Assembly (NCBI RefSeq): GCF_902459465.1
Contig: NC_047063.1
Coordinates: 8,059,343 to 8,123,342, forward strand
Source of the DNA: Asterias rubens
Taxonomy: Eukaryota > Echinodermata > Asteroidea > Forcipulatida > Asteriidae
Direction of reading: 5' to 3'
DNA: 64,000 nucleotides
Shown here: in pieces, positions 28,144 to 40,065 of the stretch
Layout: every line of letters begins with the position of its first letter
Position numbering within the stretch: position 1 is the first letter of the stretch
Made by a program: the position numbers and the translations under genes
The notes under the pieces: model-generated
Databases searched by the model: none
Seen by the model: only the letters and a program-made list of their open reading frames with translations
Told to the model about the DNA's origin: nothing

Positions 28144-28345
28144 GGCCAAAATTTCATAAAGCTGTGTAGTAGAAAACTATGCTTGGCATATTCCTTTGCT
28201 TAGCAAGCATTGACTGGGTTTCCAGTCACAACAAAGGTGGATGTACGTTATTTTGGCTGGTTACGTATTTTTGCTAATCAAGAGTTTTCTTTGCTTAGTA
28301 AAATTTTGTGCGCTTACATGCTTAATGAAGTTTGGCCCAGCCAGG
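28144..28345. repeat. Foldback repeat E
   Basis: GGGCCAAAATTTCATAAAGC to TGCTTAATGAAGTTTGGCCC, with CTTGGCATATTCCTTTGC and GCTTGG-type steps inside. Part of the copy-A-only segment. Confidence 0.65.
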
Positions 28346-28634
28346 TTACTGTCTTGCATTATTACTTGTATTGCATTGATTTGAACTGTTACTTAAAATG
28401 TTATATAAACATTCTAAAAAGTATTACAATAACATTAAATTAGGGGAACTAGTTTCTGTCAAAATTTTAAATTATCCATTAATTAATGCTTGCGTTTATT
28501 TTTCTTTATTAATATTATTTTGAACTGTTTGTTTATTTATTTATTTGTTTATTTATTGAGTGAGCTGTTGTGATACTTTGTTTGCAGATTTATTGATTTA
28601 CCTCAGAAATGTTAATTGCTATGCTAGGACAACA

Positions 28635-28757
28635 GGGGTGGATTTCACAAAGTGTTTAAGACTAGTCTTTTTTCGAGTTAGGTCTAGTTGCTATTCTTAA
28701 CTTACTCATCCTAACTTAGGACTAGCCTTTAGTCTAACTCTGTGTGAAATTTACCCC
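28635..28757. repeat. Foldback repeat D
   Basis: GGGGTGGATTTCACAAAGTG to TGTGAAATTTACCCCC. In copy B the same element starts at 38516 but is interrupted by another palindrome. Confidence 0.75.
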
Positions 28758-29159
28758 CATAAAAGATAACTGCCACTCCATTAGCAGGACATAGCAACCA
28801 TCATTATTATTTTATTACTGTTTTCATTAAAATGGTGAAAGTATTTCTGACTGTCTTAACTTTGTAAAATGACGTATCCGTCAGTGAAATATTGATATTG
28901 CAAATAAAAGAACGGCGATACCCTATTTTGTCTAAGAATTCTTTTTATTTTAAGATTATTGTAAAAAACCTGGGCCTAATATCAAGAAGTCTGTAAGCAT
29001 ACGAAAATTGCTAATCACAGAAAAGTATTGCTTAACAGCAGTAGGTAACCAGCCAAGTTACATTAAGTTTACATCGTTGCCTCAGTAAGCAAAGAACATT
29101 TCTCAAGCACTACTTTCTGCGTAACAGATTTATGAAACTTGACCCAGTAATCTCGCTTG

Positions 29160-29400
29160 TGTATCCCAACGTTTTATTTAAAAAAAACACCAAAACATTA
29201 ACATTTTGGCTCAGTGGGTCATCAAAGTTGCTCGAAAATAATGAAAGAAAGCACCCTTGTTGCATATAATTGTGTGTTTTCAGATGCTTGAGAAAGACTT
29301 CAAAGGCTTCATGCATGAAGTCTTTCTCAAAGTCGATTTGTGTGTGTGTGATCATGGTGTGATAATGTCAAGTTCCTTGTCAAAGACCTGAGTCCAATTT
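29160..29400 (+). repeat. Interspersed repeat A, partial
   Basis: CTCGCTTGTGTATCCCAACG and a segment with TTTTGGCTCAGTGGGTCATC are shared with copy B at 39880-39960. The ACTTCAAAGGCTTCATGC/GCATGAAGTCTTTCTCAAAG piece forms a small hairpin near 29293-29330. Only loosely related to repeat A. Confidence 0.35.
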
Positions 29401-29436
29401 CAAAGAAGAATACTACTACTGCAATGCAGCCGATCG

Positions 29437-29760
29437 ACCGTCGCGACGATCGGTAGAGGGCGCTAGCACGACTTAACGGTGGAGCTCGGGCGGGCCGGGG
29501 GGGGGGTAGCTCGGCGCGGTGAACCACCACCGTTAAGTCGTGCTGGCGCCTCCTACCGGTCGATCGGCACTATCGTTACAGTACCGGTCGACCTGTAGGG
29601 GGCGCTAGCACGAATTAACGGTGGAGCACTGTGATGGGAAGTGGGGGGGGGGGGGGGGGGGGGGGGGGGTTGGAGTAGCACAGAGCCGTATGGTTCACCG
29701 TTAAGTCGTGCTGGCGCCCCCTACCGGTTGATTGGCACCGTCGCTACCTAAACCCAATGC
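29437..29760. repeat. Two foldback units with poly-G cores
   Basis: Each unit has GGGCGCTAGCACGA.TTAACGGTGGAGC on the left and its reverse, GTTAAGTCGTGCTGGCGCC, on the right, with G runs between. One spans about 29445-29565, the other about 29590-29730 with a run of roughly 28 G at 29642-29669. Copy B has one such unit at 40066-40205. Confidence 0.8.
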
Positions 29761-29829
29761 ACTAGCTCCTAGTGTCTTCTTGATTTGTGGAAAGTAGGTT
29801 GATGATTTTACGTAATAAAAAGCTCTATT

Positions 29830-32800
29830 CAGATGCTGAATAATTGGAATTCCAAAGACAATTTAGGAGAGTGGCGAAATATAATACCTCTTTCTACTAG
29901 AGTACCATACTTTTTTTCTTTTTCTGATTATTATTATTTACAGCTCTCCAGTGCTCTTCTTTGCCAACTGTTTATAGTAATTAACTTGTGTAGTAATTAC
30001 CAAAAAGTAAACAACCCATAATTATAAAGATTTTGGGAAATCATTGATGTTCTTAACTTTGAATCAAAATTCCATTCCCAAGTACAATTTTGGCCCAGTG
30101 TGATTAATTTATCACTGCAGCTGGTTAGATAATGACTGGCAGAATAAGACGCGATTGAGGGCGCTATATTGTGAGACCACTAAAAAAGTTGAGGTCCTGC
30201 TCCCAGCCAATCACCGACGTTGCTGTAGTCACTGCATCCACGCACGCGCAGTTGCTTCACTACATTCCAGGTACATCAAAATGAGCAGACGATCACCGGT
30301 TGTTGGGTGGAGCTTCGAAAAAGCGCGGTTCAATTCAAGTCACAATTGCATAATTTTTTAAATGGCACACATTTGGGCATTCCAACAAAGGACTATTCTA
30401 ACAGGATTAACTCGTGCACGAATTCAATTCCAGGGACCAACGAAGACAAAGAATGGCTGACCCCATTTCCGTCCCTTGGGAGGCAATTAGCTTTTTGTAG
30501 AACAAAAAGAGTTTCTTAAGCTGCACAGTTAGAGGAAAAAAACGCATTGTTTTGGAGTCTCGTTCAAGAGGAAAGCCACCAAAAAGCCACTGACACTGTA
30601 TGAACTGCAAGTTGCTTTTTAGTTTCACGCGACCACGGACCGGACATGATGTGACTCCACTTCTCTCCACTGCCGGATTTGGACCTCATGTTTCAAAAGA
30701 ACTTATGGACAATTTCATTATTTTTTGACCTAAACTTTATTGGCTAACGCTGACAGCCATTGCAAGAGAAAGTTGTGAGTAATTTTGATGTTGAGCGTGT
30801 AACCGGCTTGAGCTCCAGCGAGCGGGCACTGACGGAGAAACACAGGATAGACTTTTTAAAGATGGACCCGCTCTGGTGTTGAGCACTCGTTGGTTTACGA
30901 GCTCCATGAAATTACCTTGGAATCTTGCAGAATTGGACATGAAATGACTTTGAACTGAACTAATTTTCACAAGACAAGTCAACTGTTGGAGTGAAGGACG
31001 GGCCTGCTGAAGTATCTTCAATGAACTTGTGTGTTTGGTGTTTTTGTCTGTGGATCTAAGACGTGAAGGAAGGATGTACTCAAGGTAAAGAAAGTCTGTG
31101 GACAAGTTGTCAAGAAATGTGTTATGAACAGAAACATTGAACTTGAGAGACAATGAACTTATGTGGTGTGTGTTTTGTCTATGGATCCATGAAGAAATGT
31201 CGTCGAAAGGTAAAGATTAAGGCAACCACGGTAAGCGAAGACCTAACCCAATTCCCTCCCAATGCTAGCAGGTTTTTTACCTCCCTTCTCATGTACAGGG
31301 TTTTCTACGAGTATTTTGTTGATGTTGTCAACTAGTTTTCTGTTTTACGAAATTGACGTCCCCTTTCCCTAGGCTGGTCTAAATGGTTCTTGTTATGGCA
31401 CAATGGTCGCAGCCATGTGGTGCTTTCTCGGGACTCAATGTCCCAAATCAATATTGGACATTTGCTTGGGTTGTTGGAGCTGCTTTTAGTTGTCATGAAT
31501 TTCAAACAACACTAAACTATTTTTTAGGTATTTCTGTAAAATTAACAAAATTGTTTAGGGTCTCAAAACAAAACGTTTATTATTGCCTGGCCACCACTCA
31601 CGAACATTCCAATACCTTCAACTATTAAAGGTTACTTGAAAAAGAAATCATATAAAAACGTAACTTTATTTCAGGGCTTTACAAAGCCTTGCAAATGTAA
31701 GAGGAAAATGTAAAAACTGATCCAGCTAAATTCTAATAAAGCTGGAGAGACATGACATAATAAGGTGAAACTACGAGTAAATCTCATTATTGTTCAGCAA
31801 ACAAGATACTGAACAATTTTTGAGTTCTTGCTTATAGAATGACCCTCATAACTGTAAAAAGTATACCGTAAAGATTAGTCCCACTGAATTACACACTGTT
31901 TAAAACGTGTTTTTTTATAAAGAAAACCCATGAATGTAACAAACGAGATTCATTAAGTTGAGCTCTTGCTCATACAATAATTTATTTGACCCCACCCCTT
32001 TCTAGAAATGTCCATTAATTGATTGAACCTAGAAATCAGAACGAATAGGATTTTCATAAAATAACAAGAAAATGTAAAACAAAACAAAATATTGAGCGCA
32101 GCGCGCGGCAAGGTATACAAAATGAGAAGATACTACAGAGTTCTAGTGTGTTCAACGTCTTTTGATGTCTTCCTCGCCACTGCACTGATGGTGAAAAGCA
32201 ACTCCATGCCATGATGGCCATCTGAGGTAATTATCATTGGGAAAGTAAGTATATAGCAAGGCCTAGAGATTAAGTTTTAGTCTAGGCTAGGATTTTTTTT
32301 CTCCACTACAGATTCAAGCCATGTTCCTGTTTAGGCAATCTTCACTGACGATGATCTGACTTGATGAGACATGATTCCAGAAGGAGTAAACACACAACAA
32401 CAAAGGTCATTGGTTGCAGAAAGGTCAAGTATAAGGTCAAGTATAAAGGTCATGGTGGTAAGGTCAAACCAACACTCTAACAAAAAAATTCTTCCGTCCA
32501 CAGGATTTTAACCACTTTTATCCGCAGCCTAACCAAATTTTATTCACAGCAATCATGTTAACAAAATTCTCCTCCCACAGACAATAATACACACTATTTG
32601 TTATCTTCCTTCCTACAGATTGACTGTTTCCTAGTAATCGGAGGTGCCTTGGTAAGACAAACTGGGTCAAATTGATTTGAATTATTTTGTGTGTTCTAAT
32701 CTTTATTGTTGTGAGTTTGTCTTGCAGGACGGCTGCAGTTTTTCTTCATGGCGACCCAGGTGCGTGTGTGACAATAAAAATGGGTAACGTATGACCATGG

Positions 32801-33640
32801 CTCCATGGTATGACAAAGATCGAGTGAGCTGAGGTGAAATGGTGATTTTTTTGTGTGATTTTTTTTTTTAAGCAGATGATCGTCGAAGTTTGATGACGGA
32901 TGCTCATATTGGTGTGTGCGTAGCAATTGAGGCTGATCTGGTAACGTAACCCTTGAAAACCATTATTATTCATTGTCCCCGATGCAAACAATTTGATAAC
33001 GACATGCAAAAAGTATTCAAAATATAGTTATTGAAACAAATTTTTTGAAAACTTGTCACCAATGAAAATGTCGTCAGTCATCTAACAGATATTAATGATC
33101 AAAATATTATTAAAGACCGTTATTTTAACAGCGTACCAATTGTCCGAAATAAAAAACAAGTTTTATGTCAAAAAAGACCATTATTTTAACATAGCGCCCT
33201 CATTGTCCATATGAGGTGAGCGTCAAATAAGGGGGCGTGTCTAAAGTTACTGCAAAAGTTGGGAAATTGTTTATCTGTTTGCATTGGCGCTATTTATTGC
33301 CTGTCACCATGGAGGTAGAACAGCTAATTATTATTTTAAGATAGAGGTTGTCCCTTTATTAAATTTGTGTATTCTTCACAAATCTAGATAAACTTTTTGA
33401 CATGAAAGAAAACTCAAAAATAAATCAACTTTGTTTGACACTGCCGATCAGCAACGCATAATTAATTGCATTTAGACAGGCACCATAACAACAGATTTGC
33501 CAGTTGTACTCTTCAGTGAGTAAGTCAGGGTGCCTGTCCTGTGTGCAAGTACACATTTTTGTGTGAAAATGTTATTTTGTTTACAGGCATTTTTGCGGTT
33601 TGTGACTGTCGACTGGATCGGAATAAAATAACTCAAATAT
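29830..33640. other. Non-coding part of duplication copy A
   Basis: Matches 40200-44425. It includes the stretches AGGGCGCTATATT near 30160, a block at 30400-31330 whose ORFs differ by frameshifts between the copies, and GGTCAAGTATAAGGTCAAG repeats near 32430. The frames are not conserved between copies, so this is not a coding gene. A non-coding transcript cannot be excluded. Confidence 0.6.
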
Positions 33641-33699
33641 AAATCACCAGTTCTTTTCACAATCACAGACCACCCACACTGCAGCTTTATGACATAAAA

Positions 33700-34070
33700 A
33701 CATGGATGTCAGACAACTCATCCATTTTCAGACAATTCGATGGTTGAGACAGCTCAACCATTCGGACAATTCGGACAAGAGGTTAAACGGTCAACCTCAG
33801 TACACATTTACACATTTTTCCTGTAAATCCTAACCCTAACCCGCAACTCCCCCCCCCCCCTCCCACCCCCACCCTTCCCGGCGCTTTGCGCCCCGTGCTG
33901 AGACCCCAGTCATGGCCATCTGTTGACTTGTCTTTGTCCTAAGTCGAGTTGTCTGGCAGTGGCAGTTGAAAAACTGTCCGTCGAGTTGTCCAAATGGTCG
34001 AGCTGTCTCAACCGTCGAGTTGTCCGAACAGTCAAATTGTCCGACGGACGAGTTGTCTGAACAGCGAAAA
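33700..34070. repeat. Foldback built of GTCGAGTTGTC-type units
   Basis: The left half has CAGACAACTCATCC, GACAATTCGATGG, GACAGCTCAACC. The right half has the reverse units GTCGAGTTGTCC, GTCGAGCTGTC and GTCAAATTGTCC. C-rich tracts lie at about 33850 in the centre. An inverted array of short related units, non-coding. Confidence 0.65.
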
Positions 34071-34678
34071 CATAAGTAAGACTCAAATTAAGACTTTTAG
34101 GAATTTTGTTATTACATGATGATTGATGAGGTCAAACCTCTCTTGGATTATTCTTTTTTGACAGGCATGATTGACAGGTTGTTGTAGTGTTTCCTACTGT
34201 CCAACAGTGTCTGGCAGTTCAACTATGAGACTGACATGATAGATAGATGAATATGCCGTGTCTTGCAAACGAACACAAACAACACCTAGAAGTAGAACTA
34301 CAAGGTTTGTTCCGCTATTATCTCAACAAATCCCATATGTAGGGTCATCATGTGCAATTCCTATTTAAAACCTTTTGCTCGTTTATGCACCTACAATTTT
34401 GTTAGAAGCCGGATCTTGCCAAAATTAGGCAATATGTTCTTTGTACTCTCATTGAGCTCAGCGTGGGTCCAGAAAATCCACTCCACCAACAAAATTTTAA
34501 AAACCAATGATGTCCGTCGCCATTATAACCTTTTTTTTCCTGGAGTTACTGAAAATATAAAGCATCTGCTTCCCTTGATCCAATTAGGCTTTTGGCCTCG
34601 ATGGATATATGGGCTGCAGAAGTGCTATATTTTTCCGTGTTCCACTTGCGCATTTGTGACAAACCTGTGGCAACATTA

Positions 34679-35310
34679 AAGGGACATGTTGCCTTGGATT
34701 GGGCAAATGGTCTATGAAAAGCGTTTGAAACGGCTTGTTATAAAATGCTATTGTGACCCACTCTGTGAAAATGAGTCAGATTTTTTTTTTTTTAAGATCT
34801 TTAGTTGCATGGTTAACCTTTTAGAATACTTACTTTTAGGCAACAAAGCTATGAACACAACAATTTTGTGATCATACTTATGTCTAATTTGTATCCTTTT
34901 GCACACAAAAATGGTAGTTTAAAATATCATTTTACTTGTAATTCGTTTTTCACAAAAAATGGTGTAGTGGCTAATTTCAAACGAGAGTAAATCAGCAACG
35001 CGATACACCCCAAAGCTTAGACACATACCAAATTACTGCTGCTGATGTGTTCTTTCTAGCCATGCATATAACTCAATTCCTGAAATTGCCTACATCTGAC
35101 TCATTTTCACAGAGCGGGTCACATATGGTTAGAAAGATGTTTTAAAGATAGAATATAATAATCCCTACAAATGTGCCTCAAGATTGCATGGTTTTCCTTA
35201 TGCGCCGTGAATGAACACGATGGGCCAATTTGTGGAGTCAAATGTTTGACTTAACAAAATGGCCCACTGTGTTAGTAAAAAGGAAAACCATGCACTTTTG
35301 AGTCATATTT
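34679..35310. repeat. Foldback element starting AAAGGGACATGTTGCC
   Basis: ATTGTGACCCACTCTGTGAA (about 34751) pairs with TTCACAGAGCGGGTCACATA (about 35108). Within the right part, TGCATGGTTTTCCTT and GGCCAATTTGTGGAGTCAAA pair with their reverse up to AAGGAAAACCATGCA near 35280. Nested inverted repeats indicate one foldback inserted in another. Confidence 0.7.
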
Positions 35311-35668
35311 GTGAACAACTTTGCTTAGTAAAACTAGGTGACCAGCCAGAATACCATACAGCTGCCATTGCTGTGACTGGTACCCCTGGTCATTTCTTGC
35401 TTAGTGCAAAAATTTGCTTAGCAGAATTTTCTGCTCAACAGCTTTATGCCATCAGACCATAGAGGGTGGTATGTAGACTTGAGAGCTATGATTGTGCCAG
35501 CTGACAAATTTGCAATGATTCTTTAACCCTTTCTGTCGGTCACCAGCGTTTCAACAAAAAGGGTTATGATCAACGCACTGTAGACTGACCAGCTCAAATA
35601 AAACAACTTGAGATCCAAACTATAAAATCACTCCGATAAAGAATAGACAATTTGTTATATAAATACAT

Positions 35669-36625
35669 AGGGCCACTGATTTTCCGTTTCAGAAAAGTGC
35701 AAATTCCGTTTGGCAAAAACATGAATTCCGTTTCAGGCACAAAAAATTCCGTTTCATGTTTTTTTAATTAGATAAAAGGTTGTTTAATACCCAGGGACAC
35801 ACTTATAAAAATCAATTTGAGATAAGTTGCACTGTTGACTTCGTAAAATGTTCATTTGAACTGACAAATTTTAAAAAAATACTTTTTTTTATAATTGTGG
35901 ATTATTTTGTATACTGCTGTTCTAAAAAGGTTGCCCTGTGACTGCAGTATCAATGCACATGATGTGATAGACTTGATTCCAAGTCTAAAACTGCAGTTGA
36001 TTCTCTGCATCAGCCACATTGTAGGCTAATGACAGGAGTGTATCCACAAGAGGGCGCTGTTTCAGCATGATCAAAGACTTGGGAACAAGTCTATGGACGT
36101 GACCATTCTCCATCCACAAACAAAATGTCAGCCATTTTGTTTTCGCTTTGGCAACAGAATGTTGACAGTTTACGGTTTTATTTTAGACCTTTCCGAGATG
36201 AAAAAACATTGTATGTGTTCTTATAGATCATAGGTAAGCTAGTTTGTGTATTATTGTTGGTAAAAGAGAGGGAGAAAATGCAATTTGGGTGAACAAAAAA
36301 TGTTTAAAACGTGCCGCGAATAATGCCCTTCGCTTAACCATGTTAACAACGTGTGTACATCATGTGTGTAAACATTGAGGATGGTGTGAAGTAGAACAGA
36401 ATGATCCACGGTTACGATCTCGTACTTTTTAATGGTCTGATTTCTGATGCCTTTTTAGTTTAACAAAAAGAATCTTAATAAAGAATGCAATTTCAATAGT
36501 TTTGGCGTCAAGAAAAAAAAAAAAAAAAAAAAAAATCAAATTTTCTGAAATCCCGTTTTCCGTTTCAAAGGGCGGATTCCGCGAATTCCGTCCGTTTTCC
36601 GCGATCGCGGAAAATCAGTGGCCCT
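35669..36625. mobile_element. Non-autonomous hAT-like DNA transposon with intact ends
   Basis: The 957-bp element begins AGGGCCACTGATTTTCCG and ends with its exact reverse, CGGAAAATCAGTGGCCCT (18-bp inverted ends). It is flanked on both sides by the direct repeat AAATACAT (35661-35668 and 36626-36633). An 8-bp target duplication is the size made by hAT-type transposases. No transposase frame is present, so it must have been moved in trans. Subterminal TTCCG repeats occur at both ends. Confidence 0.88.
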
Positions 36626-37302
36626 AAATACATTCAGAGTGAAAATGTAGCTTTTTGTATACAACATCCAAATTTATTGTGGGTTTTCCCAGCCAATTTC
36701 AATGAAAATTCATTTAATTTTACACCCGGCTCATTCAATTTTCGTTTTAAAAATGAATTATCTGTTGTTGTATCAGCATTCAACAGTAAATAGGGTGATT
36801 CGATTTCTTTTTCTCCATTGATCTTGAGACTTTCACTAATCTGGGCCCAACTTCATAGCGCTGCCTCTGAGGCACAAAAAGTAGCTAAGCACTTCAACAT
36901 TATGCTTACCAGATTCAGGTTACCAGCCAAATTACCGTGTCACATGTACCATCTTGCTCATTTCTGCTTAGCAGCTATTTCTTTTGCCTTTTTTGAGCAA
37001 TGGAATAATAACAAGTCTACTCTTGTCCAACATAAACTTTAAAGTACATAACAGGCCTGGCATAACATGCATGCCTCGGAGGCCACGCCCTCCATTGCCC
37101 CTGGCCCCTGGCCTTGGTGCACCTCAAAAGTTTCCCATTGACTTTAAGATTTTCCAATGGAAGTGCCCTTTGCAAAATGAAAATGGTGTTGCCCTTTCAA
37201 CATGTTCAAAAATGAAATTCAAGTCCAGCTTTATTTTCTCAAAGCAACATACCTAAAAATAAGTAAAAAAGCATTTCTTCTTTTCTTGGATGTTTGTACC
37301 AG

Positions 37303-37503
37303 GATAATGATCTTTGTGCCTACCCATTCATCGAGCTATACGACGGAGGATCCATCCACTTCATGGCACCACTGTCCAAACAGAAGGACTTCTACGTACC
37401 TGAGACAGGCGGCTTTGAGATCAGAGAGCTATTCGCCGGTGTGCTAGACCCAGGATATGAGACGGAAGTATTAGCCAAGAAGACAGCGACGAAAGCCTCC
37501 TAA
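37303..37503 (+). CDS. TEX264: Duplicated TEX264 last exon, frameshifted (alternative exon or pseudo-exon)
   Basis: The acceptor (ACCAG ending at 37302) and phase 0 are kept, so it can splice to TEX264 exon 2. It encodes DNDLCAYPFIELYDGGSI and FYVPETGG as in exon 3, with several amino-acid changes after GG. A 13-base deletion near 37464 relative to 25725-25740 shifts the frame; translation ends KKTATKAS at 37503. The region that encodes FEQL in the original remains downstream (about 37543) but out of frame. The product would keep the membrane anchor and folded domain but lose the LC3-interacting motif. It could also be an unused relic. Confidence 0.55.
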   Translation, partial: DNDLCAYPFIELYDGGSIHFMAPLSKQKDFYVPETGGFEIRELFAGVLDPGYETEVLAKKTATKAS

Positions 37504-37583
37504 AGACACGACCATCCGGTGAAGATAGTACTAATAGTGATAGTTCATTTGAGCAGCTAGATCCTCCTTCTAACTAAATCTGA

Positions 37584-37589
37584 AATAAA
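37584..37589 (+). promoter_or_regulatory. Polyadenylation signal after duplicated exon
   Basis: AATAAA is retained, 80 bases after the new stop, so the duplicated exon could end a transcript. Confidence 0.4.
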
Positions 37590-38515
37590 AAGCTGGATTG
37601 ACCAATGAATGGATTGCAATAGATGCCATCGGTCGCCATCTGTGATGAATTGTGCGCGCGTGAAGAGCTACCATTGGCTGAGAGTCACGCACAGCATGCA
37701 CACGTGTGCACTTTTCCCATTCAAAGTTTTACATCAAAGATGGCAGTCAGTGACACGTTTTGCAACCCTTCTATGGACTAATTGGGATTAGGTAGTTGTA
37801 GTTGGTGGGGTCTGGGGTTAATAGTGATATTTCATTTGAGCAGCTAAATCCTCCTTCTTACTAATCTGAAATAAAAAGCTGGATTGACAAATGGATTAAT
37901 TGGAATTAGATAGTGGCTGGGGTCTGGGATTAATTGGGTGTCCGAAATGGCTGTAAAAGTTAAAGGCTTCTCGCAGTACTGTTTAGGTTTGAATGATAAA
38001 CTAGGATATCCTAATTCTAAACAGGGTATACTTTGTATGTGTACTTCTGGCATTTTGAACATAAAAAAATAGTAATTGCAAATGTGTTTTAGCAGAAAAC
38101 AAGCAAAGAATCGACCTTGTTTTGAGACAGTTTTATTTCCTTTGTAGTAAGTTATCTTACTTCATAGGTATTAGATTGGATCGGTAAGAATAGTGTGACA
38201 TTGTTTAATTTTGTAAAGCTACATGTAAGTGATTATGAAGATCGTACTGGATCCATTTTTTCTGCGAAATATTTCCGTCTGAAATAAAGTCATATTTGTG
38301 AAAACTGTATCTGAAAATCTACAAAATTGCAAGACCTTATTTCAGTTGTTTCATCCAAAATTACATGCTGAAAACTGACATGGGTTTTCATTATTTTCTC
38401 CCGACTCACACCATCACAGTATAAGCCAAAATTTATTCACAGTTTTGTTGTTATGGTTGATCACACAAAACATGAACGCTGTCTGCGATTTTGTTGTCAG
38501 CTCTACCAATCCTGT

Positions 38516-38820
38516 ATAATTTCACAAAGAGTTAAGCCCTAGTCTTTTCTCGAGTTAGGTCGAGTTGCCAGTTCTACCTTGCTCATCCTAACTTGAACTA
38601 GCAGTTATTAGTATACACCTATTGACTGGCAATGAGGTAACTAGTATACGTCTATTCCCCCGAGGGACTTTGAGTGACCAGAAGATGGACCTATTTCCCG
38701 AAGCCGAAGGCCGAGGGAAATAGGCCCCTCTTCTGGTCACTCACTTAGGACTAGCCTTTAGTTTTTAATATCTCCTACGACCAGTTAGGACTAGTCCTAA
38801 CTCTTTGTAAAATCGACCCC
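38516..38820. repeat. Foldback repeat D interrupted by a second palindrome
   Basis: Outer ends TTTCACAAAGAGTTAAG and CTAACTCTTTGTAAAATCG. At about 38604-38745, an inserted palindrome pairs CCGAGGGACTTTGAGTGACC.. and TGACCAGAAG with CTTCTGGTCACTCA around GCCGAAGGCCGAGGG. Copy A at 28635 lacks the insert. Confidence 0.75.
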
Positions 38821-39130
38821 AGTAATGATAACTGCCACTCCATCAGCAGGACATAGCAACCATCATTATTATTTTATTACTGTTTTCATTCAAATGGTGC
38901 AAGTATTTCTGACTGGCTTAACTTTGTAAAATGACCTGTCAGTGAAATATTGATATTGCAAATAAAAGAAACAGCGATACACTATTTTGTCTATGAATTC
39001 TATTATTTTAAGATTGTTTTATCTAACTAAAGGCAGTGTATACTTATTTTGTTGTTGTCAAAAACCTAGACCCAATTTTATGAAGCCTGTAAGCATAAAA
39101 AAATTGCAAGCACAGAAAAGTATTGCTTAA

Positions 39131-39515
39131 AAGCAGTGGACACTATTGGTAATTACTCAAAATAATTATTGGCATAAAACCTTACTTGGTATCGAGTAAT
39201 GGGGGAGTTGTTGATAGTATAAAACATTGTGAGAAACAGCTCCCTCTAAAGTATGTAGTTTTTGAGATGAGAAGTAATTTTCCACGAATTTGATTTTGGG
39301 ACCTCAGAATTAGAATTTGAGGTCTCAAAATAAAGCATCTGAAAGCACACAACTTCGTGTGACAAGGATGTTTCTTCTTTCATTATTATCTTGCAACTTA
39401 AACGACCAATTGAGTTAAAATTTTCACAGGTTTGTTATTTTATGCATATGTTGAGATACACCATGTGAGAAGACTGTTTTTTGACAATTACCATTAGTGT
39501 CCAGTGTCTTTAAAG
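39131..39515 (+). repeat. Interspersed repeat A, inserted in copy B only
   Basis: Starts AAGCAGTGGACACTATTGG and ends CATTAGTGTCCAGTGTCTTT. Copy A runs straight through this point (29030), so this copy inserted after the duplication. The adjacent 39516-39772 is also extra, with no recognised identity. Confidence 0.85.
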
Positions 39516-40065
39516 AGAATGGTAAAGAACCGCGTTCACTTTAAAATGCAATAAGGAAAATGAGGGGAAAACTATAAAAACAATTTAGGAAAAAGGGTTC
39601 CATATTTCGAAGTGTCCATCTTACGTCTGTGAATTTGTTTTATTAAATGTATTGGATTTGCATTATTGCCTCAAGAGGTTTCAAAATAATCAAGGAAACA
39701 CAGTTATGTATGAAATCACTGAACAAAAGCATGTCTAATAGCCTTTCCAATAAAACAAAAATAATTTATAGGTTACCAGCCAAGTTACATTAAGTTTACA
39801 CGTTTGCCCCAGTAAGCAAAGAAAAATTGTTAAGCAGTACTTTCTGCCTAATCAGGTTTATGAAATTGGACCCAGTATTCTGACTTGTGTACCCCAACAT
39901 TTTGTTTATAAAACAACAAAAAACAAAACATGAACATTTTTGGCTCAATGGGTCATCAAAGTTGCAAGAAAATAATGAAAGAAAGCACCCTTGTTGCATA
40001 TAGTTGTGTGTTTTCAGATGCTTTAGAAAGACTTCAAAGGCTTCATGCCTAAAGTCTTTCTCAAA

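Larger units (their letters stand above)
25160..33640 (+). repeat. Segmental duplication, copy A
   Basis: Matches 36800-44425 in the same orientation over most of its length. The shared sequence includes TEX264 exon 3, its 3' flank to about 26420, then 28635-33640. The 26420-28635 part has no counterpart in copy B, where the gap is only about 370 bp. The block holds no gene except the exon. Borders were placed by eye. Confidence 0.85.

Noticed and set aside
30307..31335. Several open frames in duplication copy A
   Set aside because: The matching copy B sequence (40800-41850) has shifted frames and different stops, so there is no coding constraint.
37294..37503. Duplicated TEX264 exon as an independent intact gene
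   Set aside because: No copy of exons 1 and 2 was seen in the duplicated block, so it cannot be a complete second TEX264 gene.
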